Below are positions 39,333 through 51,300 of a DNA stretch of 64,000 nt, in pieces. Every line of letters begins with the position of its first letter. Position 1 is the stretch's first letter. The DNA comes from Stentor roeselii (taxonomy: Eukaryota; Ciliophora; Heterotrichea; Heterotrichida; Stentoridae), in contig RSEH01000191.1 in assembly GCA_006503475.1 (NCBI GenBank), forward strand, positions 28,482 to 92,481. The letters run 5' to 3'. Both the position numbers and the translations under genes were made by a program. The notes under the pieces were generated by a model, which had not been told where the DNA came from, did no database searches, and saw only the letters and a program-made list of their open reading frames with translations.

Positions 39333-42300
39333 CTACTCTCCTGATAAGTAGTAAATCCAAGGAGGAAGGTCACCTGTCGAGACTATCATCCTGCCTGTTG
39401 ACGGTTTCCCTTCTTGAGGCTTGTAAACCACCTGGATTGAAACTGATTTTTTAGCTTCTAACTTCACTGGCGACTTGGTTGCTAAGGAAAAAGCGGGGTT
39501 GTCTAGTCGAATCGTGTATTCCATCGGGTCGTAAAACGGGTTTCGGAACTCGATTCCGTAACCTTTACCTGGAATGCACTTGTAAGGGCCTTGAGGCATC
39601 GGCGCTGAAGCTGTTCCGTTTAAAAGACAGATAAATTCACCGCCTTCTATATGGGTTAGAGTCATCAGTGCTCGAGATTCTCCTAAGTTACTTGGCTCGA
39701 ATTTCACTGGAAGCACTATGTCTGAACCTTCTGGGGTACTGGCTCCTACTGCGTCGCAGACTGGCTTGTCTGTCATGAAATCTGGGGGGCCTGAGCCAGT
39801 TAATCTTTCAATTTTAATTGAGTACTGCACCTGTTTCTTCAAGAAATTAGTAAACCTAAAAGCTTGAACCAGTTCAGTTCCAAGACTAGTTGAAAAGTGA
39901 AGAGTTCTTTGACTAGGAGCAGGAAGTCCCTTAAGTAGCAAGATATAATTAAACTCTCCAAGACTCGCAGTTTTAACAATCATTTTGCATTGTTGCTCAG
40001 TGACAACAAGTGGCCGATACGAAACTTCAATGCCAGATTCAGACTTTGCAGGTATTTCAAGCCAGTCAGGTTCGATGATGACGTAATCATTGTCGCAAGA
40101 TATCATACTTCTTTGAATCTCAATTGACGAGTTCAGAGGATTCGCAATCATGATCACTTTGGACACTACTTCTCGGATTGAACCGATTAACTCGATAGTT
40201 CCTTGAAGTTCTTGCTGAGTTGCTTTCATTTCCACGTTGTAGAAAATGTATTCTTTTGTGGATGAGTTTGTAAATGTTACTTTGAACTTTGTTAAACCGG
40301 TTTTGTAAGTCAAGAAGTTTAGTTTATACTCTTTTGTTGAGTATCCTGGAGCGTCTATGGTACTCGCTCCTCTTATGAGAATAGCTGGATCATTTTCCCC
40401 TTCAAGATCCCATTTAACCTCAAACCTCTGAGTGATTTCCAGCCAATTCTTAACAGGCAGTACTAAAATCTGTGCAACCTTCGCCTTGATTTCCCTATTA
40501 ATAGTATCAGTAGCTTTAGGAGGTTTCGCGATTCCAGTAAGATTAAAAACCAAAGCAGTTCCATCAGGCAAAGGAAAGAACAAAGTGCCCTGATGATTAT
40601 TATCCCCGGTCATCGTAAGTGGGGTATAAGTGATTTCATAATCCGCAACTGAATTTGGCTGAATCTCTAAAATTGAAGGGCCCGTCCAATAACTCTTAGA
40701 AACTTCTGAAGTCGTACTTAAAGAAGGCTGAATTCGCCATTTCACTGCAGAAGAATTCTTAACTTGCACCTTCTGCACCTTTGACTCCCTCACTATCGGG
40801 TCGAAAAGCAACTCTTTTGTTGAATCCGCAGGGGCGTTTATTGAAGAACCCATCAATGTCAAGTAAAGAGATTCAGAGCCTTGGATGTTGCATGGAACTT
40901 TGCTGAACTTTATCTCGTTTGATACGATTTTAGGGTGGAAAGTCACTTCGAAGTAAATTTCGGTGTTTGCTTGAATCGTTCCTGACTCTGGAACTATTGT
41001 GAAACTTTCTTTGTATTTTGAGGAGTCCCAGGAAAAGTTGCAGGGAACGTCACCGATGTTGAGAAGTTGGACTTTTTTACTTTGGTGAGAACCCATTATT
41101 ACGTTTCCGAAACTGGCGAATTCTTCCATTAGTTTTAGCTCTACTCCGTGGCAGGCTCCGGCTATGCTTAGAACTTTTTTAGTCTCTCCATTACTAAACT
41201 TAGCAAGTAAATTTTCACTAAACGGTGGAAGTCGTTCTTTCGGTTTAAAAGTGATTTCAACAGGAACAGACTGTTTCGGTTTAAGTAAAATTTCCGAGTC
41301 AGGAGTAAAAAACACTGCATGTTTCTTAAGTTCATCCATTCCAGATCCATCCACAAGTGTTAAATTAACACTTCTCTTCGACTTATTCGTAAGTTGCACA
41401 GTACGAGTTTTATCAGCTCCAACTCTAACAATTCCAAAGTCAATATTTTCCTGTTCCCTAGAAGCAAGTTCAAGTTTGACAGGAACTCCTTCTCCCTTAA
41501 CAGTAACCTGAAACTTCATAACATTATTGATATCAAAAGTAATAACATCACAATAATTCGTCAATTCTCTCGGAGTGAAAATAATAGGAACCAAAAGTTT
41601 CTTCTTTTCCAATTCCGGGTCATTTGCCGATGTAGGAAGCAAGACCTGTCCAGGAGCGAGTTGAACATCAAGATGCGGAAGTTTTTCAAATAGAGTTTCA
41701 ATAGAAATAGCGGAATTATCGTAATTCACAATTTCTAAAGTTTCAGTCTTCGGCATGATGGTCCTCAATACAAAGCAAGGTCCAAAGTCTTTTTCACTGA
41801 AGCTGAAATTAACACCCGGCTTGCGTGAAGAGCCCTGAAGACTGAAAGTGTACTTCGGGCCTGAGACGATATTCAAGTGAACTTTGCATGATTTCAAGTT
41901 ATGTTCACTTAGCGGGATGTACTTCATTTCAATATTCGCAGTTTCTCCACTTTTCACAGTTCCTTGCTCTTGACTGATGGAGATATAATTAACTTTATTT
42001 GATTTTTTCCAGGAAAAGTCGAAATTGAACTTACCTGAATTCACAATTTGCACTGTTCGACGTTGTGTCTCATTGATGAACAAAGAACCGAAGTTTACAT
42101 TGCAAGTTTCATCTGTCATCAAGGCTGAATGCGAGTTTTCATAGTGAACTGAATGAGAAATAATGTAACCGACGCCTTTCACGTTCAGGACTAACGGCCG
42201 GGCTTTTCTTTTCACGTTGACCACGACGTTGAAGTTGTACTTTGTGTCAGTCCTCGGCTTGAACGTCACTTCAAGTTTCAAAGAGCCTTGTGGAGGGATG

Positions 42301-45300
42301 ACTCCATTCATAGGAGAGACAATCAATGTCTCTGCCTGGTTGTTGTCGCCTTTTAGAGACTCTCGGTCAACTGAATACGCGAATGGAATGATTTCTTGGT
42401 TGATTATGTTCACGTATTCTAAGGCTTTTCCACCTAGAAGGAGTTGGTTGAAGTTTATCATTCCTTTTTCTAGAAGGACTACTGGCTCTAGTACTGCACC
42501 GACTACTAAGAAGTTCTGGGTTAGTTTTTCTGAAGGGATTCTGAATTTCCAGAAGGTTTCGTGAGTTCCTACGAACTCAGGAGTGTATTCGAAGATCATC
42601 TCGTATTTTTTACCGCTTAGGACTACACCTTTTGGAGTTAGACATTTGAATTGCTTGATTGAGACCTCGGTTCCTTCTTTTTCTTCGTATTCCCATTCGA
42701 ACTCGTAGCCTTGGTTTGTGGGGTTTACCACGTAGAACCTTTTAGTGTTCTTTACCTTAGTTCCCATGCTTTCAAACTCTAAAATCTGATAAGAAGTATC
42801 AATAGGTAACATATCCTGTGCTTTCTTTTCCCTATAATTCGAAGCGGGTAATTCGAAATGACAAACAGGTCTGGTACTTTTTCCCTTAAGTTCAACAACA
42901 AGAGGTTCAAGATCGGGTGCAAGGTTGCTAAGCGAGCAAACAAGTAGTCTTTCATTAAGCAAGTCGACTTCACTCGGACTAAACTTAACAGTGACCATTT
43001 CATCACAGCCTGCCTGCACAACGCCTTCCCTAGGCGCGACACTATAAGGCCCCGCATCAAGTCTTCCAGTGGTAGCCGAGCAAATTTTAAACTTATAAGG
43101 CATTGCAATTGAGCTGGTATTCCTCAAAGGAAACTTAAAGCTGCGAGTAGCAAACATCAAAGTCGAGGCAAATCTTATTTCCGAGTAGTCACAAGCGTAT
43201 TTAATAAAATCCGCAATTGCTGAAACTTTCAAAACCACCTGTTTTTGACTCTTATCAACTTCTTGATAATTCGGCTCCCTTCTCACTTCTTGAACCTCGA
43301 TGTTCGCATCACCGTCAGGGTCGTCTTCGTCGAGGTCAGCTTTTCGGTCTTCTCTTTTCTTTGGAGCTGCTGGGGCTTTTTTTACTGCGCCTTTCTTTTG
43401 AGCGGCTTCGAATTCTTCTCTTTTACGCTTTTCTTCTTCTTCTTTTCGCTTTTGAATTGCTTCGAATTGCTTCGCGGTGACCATTCGAGTGTCGAACATT
43501 GAGTTGTCCCAGTCTTCGAAGTCTTTTGACTGGATTATTTGAATTGTCTGGCAGGGAAACTCGAGAGACTTGTGAGTTTGGGGCTCGTCTGCCTTGAATA
43601 AAACTTTTATTGATTTGCTTGCTCGAGGCGCAAGATGACCGCAGCTTGGGATGAAGGTGAAATTTGGACGCTCTGGCCATTCGAATTTCACTGGGTTGTC
43701 GCAGTTGTTGTGGAGAGAAAATGAAACTTCTTTTTCTTGGCTTATGAAACAGTCACCGAAGGTTACTTCGTCTTCTTTTTCTTCGAGGCCTTCGAACATT
43801 ATGTCTTCTTGATATCCTTCTGCCGTTATGCTGAATATTTGCAGTTCATAAGGATTATTCAAAGTAACCATACGAACCTCATGAGTATATTTTTGAACTT
43901 CCTCAGGTTTAAACTCAAGATCAAACGCCTGAATAGTCTTCGGAGGTAAAGTAGCTGAAAGTGACTCCGAAAACTTAAAGCACTTATGAAACTCCATTTC
44001 AAACTTAACAGTTGCAGGTATCGATCCAGAGTTATTCAAAACAATAGGAAACTTAGTAGTTTTCGTAAGTTTCGTCCTAGTAAACCTAATCAAGCTTTTT
44101 CCATCATCACTTAAAACCGCTCCTTGTTGTGAGACAGTAGGTAAAGTGCCTTCTCCCCTAAGTTCAAACACAAGTTTATGCGTTTTCGGATTCGGGTCTC
44201 CTCCTTCAACAACGGCTTCAAAAATTCCTCCATAAGCGATCATATCAAGAGGTTTAAAAGTGACTTTGACATACTCATACCCATGCGGCAAGATATGAAC
44301 CTTCGGGGGAAAGACTTCGAATCCAAATCCTTCAGACTTGCTAGTAGTCCGAGGTTTAACTGAAAAAACGACATTAGCAGGGACTTTCGAGCAGTTCATG
44401 ATTTTAAACTTCTCTGAAATCCCTTCATGGTTCTTATTCGAGACCTGAGTTCCAAACAAGAAAACATTTTCCTCCTGTGCAAAGACCTTCGAAGTCAGAA
44501 TCTTCTGTCCATGAGTGATTGCCAAGGACGGTACAACAGTTTGCTCTTCAAAAATCATATCAAAGTCCCAAGTATTCACTCCAGGAATGCAACTTTCACC
44601 AGCCAGGTCATAAGGAATACCTGAAGGACAGTCATTTGGATCACGATTTGAAATATTCACAGCGATGGTTTTTTGGTAAAGTTTCGAGCCTTCCGCGTTG
44701 AAAGTGATGGAAACCACCATCGAGTTCGCCTTGTTCACAGTGCCTGAACTGGGAGAAATGGTGAATTGCCCGATGTCTACTGAGCTCTGAGCTTCTTTCC
44801 CTTTTACTTGCTTCTTAGGGTCCACCGGAGGTTTTTTCACTGGGACTGGGTCTTTTGGTTTGGTTTTCGCTTCTTCTTTAGGACTCAGTTTGCGAGTCTT
44901 GTCCATTTTTGAACGCTCGTCAACAAGTTCAGTGATTGTGAAGTCGAAATCGAAAATTCCTTCATTTTTTATCTCGAATGAACGAGTTCTGTTGTCGCCG
45001 TATTGCAAAGGGCCGAAGTTGATGTTTCTTAAAGGATGGATGCTGTATTTGCTGAAAACTGCGTTTAAAGCGACGTTTATCGGAATTTCCTCACATTTTT
45101 CTCCTGAAGCCCCTTCGAGGATCTGTAGTTTTATGTCAGAGACGTCTTTTGCAGGGTCGATTTTCTTTTCCTTGTCAGTCTTCAAAGTCACGACTATTGT
45201 TTGGTTCTGATTCGGCGCAAGAGACCCTTCAGAAGGACTGAACAAAAACATGTCTCTCATTATTTTTTTCTTCATTAAAAAGTTGTACTTGACGTCGTAT

Positions 45301-48300
45301 ATCCCGCTGTTTGAAAGCACCACGTTTTGAGTCACTTCCTCGAAAACTCGCACGTCTTTGAAGTCGATGAAGCCCTTGTCGCTGCCGAAGTTCATGTTGA
45401 CTTTCACGTCGAAGGCTTCTGCTTCGATGCTTATTGCTTTTGGCTCTTGCTTTATTCCGATGTTTTCAACGTCTGATACTTCTAAAGTGATCTTTGAATG
45501 GAACTTCTGTTGCCGAAGGGCCTCGAATGTTAGACTTACTGTTGCTGTTTCGCAAGGCCTTAGAGTCCCTCCGGTTTTGTCTTTTTTGAACTCTTCTGGA
45601 AGCTGGTCGATACCTGCGAAGTTCCATTTTAATGGGATTTTTCCTGTGTTTTTTACGGTTATTGTTTTGGTTAGTTTTTGCTTTAGTAGGATTCGCTCGA
45701 AAATTATCAGCTCTGGGTCGGCCTCTGCAATTGGCTTTTCACCTTGGCAGGACAAAGGAAACATGACAGGTTTCGGATTTCCTTCAATCAAAGCAAGTAA
45801 GGTATCCGAGAACTCTCCAAGATTTTCAGGAAAAGCCCAAACAGTAATTTCTTTAGTTTCATCTAAAGCAAGTTTCATATTTTCAGGTTCAAACAAAAAT
45901 GCTGATTTTTTATCACTTCCAATACAACTCCTCAATGCGAATTCAATATTAATAGGATAAAGTCCTCCATTAGTAATTCTAAAATTTTCCGAGTTAGTTC
46001 TTTTAACCGATTCAGTCGATTTCTTATCAGGTAGTTTTCCAATAAGTAAAGGTCCAAATTCATATTTAGCTTCTTGCGAGATATAATGTTTAGAAACATA
46101 ACAATCAGGGATACTCACAGGGCGAGTTTTCTTCCTCCTCATAAAAACATTTCTCGGGTCAGAGTTGATGACCGGAAACTGACTAGTGCACGAGCAAGCC
46201 AGATTAAAATGTTTACCGCATCCAACAATTTCAAACTGCATAGTCGCTTCAAATTTCCCAATTTCAGCAGAAAAAAACCTAATCAATAAAAAAACACTAG
46301 AATTTCCTTCAACAATCCACCTTCCTCTATTTCTATCAAGATTTTCTTCACTCAAATCCATTCTTTTACTCGGTTCTTCACTTCCTTCTTGTAAGTTCTG
46401 ATTAACAGGAGTAAGTAATGAAAAGCCTACAATCGCAGCAGGTCTTTGTCTATTCCTCGGCTTGCTTACAATCTGCCAGACCTGCGGGGGTGGCAATGGA
46501 AGTGAGTCCGGATCAGGAAAAACTGGAAAAGGAACAATTTCAAGTGCGGATAGTAAAAGTTCAGATTTTTTACAACCTGAAGGCACCTCAGTGATCATTC
46601 TTTTACCGAGGGTCCCTTCAACTTCAGTGTCATTAGAAACGATTTGAGAAATGAACAAGTTGCTGATTTCTTCCTTGTCTTTCATGAACTGCTCCTGCTC
46701 TTTCGGGTCAAGGTCACGGTGAGTCAACAGGTCCTGCTCGTCAACTCCTTCAATGTTCGCGTCTTCTGAGTCTTGCAAGATCAGCAGCTGTAGGTTCTGA
46801 GAACTGAAAACTCGGTTAAGGACATCAGCGGAAGAGACAATGCTCGGCTGGTATTCGCATTTCAGGTCGTCGATCACGACACCCGCGTTACAGTCAGGAG
46901 TGCGAATACGCTCGAAGACTGCTTTTTCGAAGAGCTCGACTGGGATGTACTTGTAAATCCTTTCGTCGATTGGCACGTCTTCGACCTTCTTTCGAGCTTT
47001 TTTCAGTTTTTCTCGCTCTTGCTGGTCTTTTTCTTTCTTTTCAGCGAGACTTGCAAGGACCTTGGAAATTTCTTCACCGACTTCAGTTGAGTTGGTCAAG
47101 TGCCAGTCAATTACTCCGTTTAAAGTGATAAGTGCCCTGTTGTGTTTTTCTGCTAGACTTAATGATAAAAAACTCTTTCCAGAACCAGGGTGCCCCCAAA
47201 GCACGACACTGTGTCTTTCACTTTCAGGAATGAAATTCGGGACTTTTTCTTCAGCGAGTTTTGTTTCTTCTACCTCAGGTTGTTTATTTTTAAAGTATTC
47301 TTCAGCGGTTTTCTTTTCTTCTTCGTTTTCACTTTTTAGTTTATCTTCCATTTCTTTGTCTTTAGAAGCGATTTGCATTCTTTTCATTTTTTTATCGTAG
47401 TAAGTTGAAACTTCTTTCCAAAGAGCAGTTCCAGGCTTTCGAGGAGCGAGATATAAAAGTTTCTGGTCTTTTCTTTGAGTGCCTGCGACGTCTGTTTGAG
47501 AGACAGTCGCGTCGTCTAGTCCTGTGTCGAAGCCTTCGTAGTTTCGAAGCATTTCTTCTTCTTCTCGGTATTTGTTGTCGAAGTCTAAAGAGTAGACCTC
47601 GATCGGGTTCTCGGTCGTGTTTCGCATCTCGACTAGAGTCCAGGCCTCTTTTGAATAGGGAAGAACTGGGCCTAGCTCGACTTTTGATGGGATAAATTCT
47701 AGGTTTTGACTCATTCCTAATCCTTTTACTGTCAGGAATTTACTGTTTTGGTTGTTTGTTATTTTGAATTCAAGCTTGTGGTTTATTGACTTCTCTTGGG
47801 ATGGAGTGAAAATCACGTCGATCACGCATTTTTGACCTGGCTGGAGAAGACCGAATGAAGGGTTTACTTGGAAACGCTCTCCGTCTTTGTTGGAAAGGGT
47901 TGAGTTACCGTGCTTTGCCATGTAACTCCATTCGCAGGGCACTTCTCGAGTATTTTCCATACGAATCTTCGCCATAGACAAAGTTCCAACCATAACTTTT
48001 CCAAAATCAATAACTTCACTAGACAAATTAAAATCCGGAGTTGTTAAATTTGCCTTAAAAACAATTTGATAATTAAGTCCATTTTTGACTTCAACCTTAG
48101 TAACATACTTAAAAGGTCCAAAATGCATAGTTTTTTTATTAGACTGAAACTTGACAGTATAAACCGCAGACTCACCTTCCAACAACTTAGGAATTTTAGT
48201 AGGTTCAACAGTGATTCCATAAAGTTTCAGCTGTTTAAAGTCAAAATTATAAGCCACAGGGAGATTCCCAACATTTGAAACCCGAATCATCTTTGTCTTA

Positions 48301-51300
48301 TCCTTTCCCAGCACCATATTCCCAAAGTTGCATTCCCAGACGCCAGCAATGATTTTATCTTGAATCTCAGGCATGATAGAACTCAAACTTTTATCTTCCA
48401 GTGCTTTTTTCCTTGCACTGACATAATAATTGTCAATAGCTGAGTTCAACTTATCACAGACTTCAATTCTATCAGCTTCTGCTTCGACTTCCACAAGAAC
48501 AGGTTCGAATTTCGCAGCTCTCATTGTTTTAGACTCGTTTTTTGAGTTTTGCATGAAACTTTCAAAACTTGTTTGAAGAATATTTCGTTGTTCTCGAATT
48601 TTTTCAAGTAAATCTGCATGTTTCCCGTCGTCTGGACGGGTTAGGTGGAAGAAGAGTGCAGGGAAGATGCCCTTGGCGACAAGTTTGACGAGAATAGGGT
48701 CGTAATGAGCGATTTCGACTTGGATTACTTCTTCTAAGTAGTCTGGAACACCTGGAGTTATTTTTACGACGATTTTTGCTTTTTCGTTTGCTGAGACTTT
48801 TCCTTGGGATGGAGTCACTTCGAGGATTCCTGGTCTTTGCAGGGTGTCAAGGTTGATTGAGTACTCAAATGGAACTTTACCGTTGTTTTCTATGAAAAAC
48901 TCTTGCGCTGAGGACTCGTTGTAGGGAATGTCTCCGAAGTTTAGGTTGTATCTGGATAGCTGGTAACCTACCATTGATGACTCTCCTGAAAGGACTACTT
49001 CGTAGTCTGGACCTCCTTCTACGTTGCAGACTGCTATGGCCGTATGCCTTGATCCAGAAGCCGAATGATACAAAAACTCCACAGTTTCAGTTTCACCAGG
49101 TACCAACTTCCCCTTAACCGGAAGAATATCAAATAGCTGATTAATCAAATCTCCCTTAGCCTGACTTTCCTCTCCAATTTGCACCTCTTCAACAAAATTC
49201 CAATTATAAATAACATCCAGTATACTACAGTTAGTCATTTTCATATAAACCTTTTTAGTAGTATCATTTAAAATACATCCAAAGTCAACAGAAGTCGCTT
49301 CCATCTTCAAATTAGGAAAGCAAACTTCTCCAATCAACTCAATGCTGTCCTTTTGTGGATGATCCTGATGAATTATTTGCAGTTTTTGCACTGCCTGACC
49401 CGAAGTCTTGTCATATTTATGACCAGGGTCGAAGTCAATCCTCAGCGACTCGCTTTGATTCGGCTCAAGGCCGAATCTTTCTCGATTGATACTAAAAGGC
49501 GGTGTGCACTTTAAAAGAAAATTTGCAGGAAGTAAAGCTCCACAATTAATACTTATTTCTTTTGAAAGAGGTTCAATTGGCACCCCTTTTTGCCAGATGT
49601 ACTTGAAATAAACAGTGCTTTCTGTGAATTGGAGAAGAGGGTTGATGAACTTTCCTTTAAGGTTGCATTCAAAGACTATTTTATCTTTTCTTTCGTTGCC
49701 TACAAGTGATGTGCAGATCAAATTTTCACTGATTTCGCCGTCAGCTGTACTATTACAGGAAAATTCGAAAGTTATTTGAGTTTTCGGCTGAAGCATCACT
49801 GTTACAGGGTTAACAGTAAAGACAAAGACTTCCTGAGGTTTATCTTTATCTTTTCCATTCGACATTCCAGTTGTATTCGCAGAGACTCCTCGATTATTCC
49901 CAGCAGCTTTATTGGGATCAGTGATAGGCATCAAGTTTCCTCTCTGATTAAGTCGATTCCATTTAAGTTTCTGAGGTTTTCTCCCTCTATTCTGAATAGT
50001 ATACCTTTTCGTGTGATTCCTGCAAGTGAAGATAATCCCAAAGTCCACTACTTTCAAATCCTGTTCACAAAAAGCAGTAGTCCCAGTGCCTCTAGCCTTA
50101 AGCACGACATCAACATCTTCTCCTTCTTTCACAACAATATGAAGAATTTCATTAAAGGCAATACATTCATCAGCACAACAAATAACAGTAATGTCTCTGA
50201 CTTCTCCAGGTTTCAAATTTCCGACTTTTTCAACAACTCTGAAACATGAGTTCCTGTTTTTAGTAAAAGCTGTGTACTCGGCCTCGATGTCCGACTTGTT
50301 GTGAAGAGTCACTTTCAATGGATAGTCTTCTAAGACCTTGACTCGCCCGAAGTCGAGCTCTGGAGTTAGAACTGCGACGATTGGACCTGTGCAGCTGGCG
50401 ACAAGGGTTATCATGTGAGGCTGGCCGTTGTTGTCGCCTAAAATTTTCACGTGCATCGGGATGCGGATCGGACCGGCCTTTTGAGGAGTCAAGGTTATTT
50501 TTATTATGCTTGATGACTTTGGTTCGATGAAACCTTCTTCTTTGTCTGCGATGTAAGTTGCTACTAAAGTACTTTGCTCGTCTTGGGATATCATCTCGAA
50601 TTTCGCTTGGAGCTTTGACTTGTTTTTCATTTCTAAGTGGTAGTCGTAGGGATGTCGAAGGAAAACTGAACCGAAATCGATGCTGTCGGAAGGGATTAGC
50701 TCGACTTTAGGAGTTGAACATTCTGCTTTGATAGGCAAAGTATGCATATCAGGTCCAACCCCTTCAACATCAACAACAAGCACCATATCATATCTTTTAA
50801 CAGTCATGGGTATGAAATCAATCTGTATATTATTGATATCCCTCGGTTTCAAAAACCCAGAACTAGGAATAATATCAAATTCTTTCTTCAAATTAGGAGA
50901 ATCTCCAGGAACTCTAATATGATAAGTAAACCCAACTCTCGAAGTATTCTGAATTCTAACAATTTCACTGTAAGGGAACTGATAAGAAACCTCTCCAAAG
51001 TTAATCTCTTCCTTATCAAATTTAAACGAAGGAGGCATGACATGTCCTTTAAGCGTCAGCGACAACTCATCAGAAGAGCCTGAAAGTTTTATTTTAAAAG
51101 TCTCTGAAAACTCGCCCATCAAATCACTGCAGAACTTAATCCTCAGAGGCTGTTTTCTGTTATATTCCGAAGTTCCTAATGTTCCTTCATAGTGTTCAAA
51201 GCTGAACTTGCTGCCAAAAGGCGTGTCTGAAGCGATTATCATGTACTTGGCGTCTATTGCGCCTTGATTTTCAATGTAAATGTGGGGAATGTCTTTGTTG

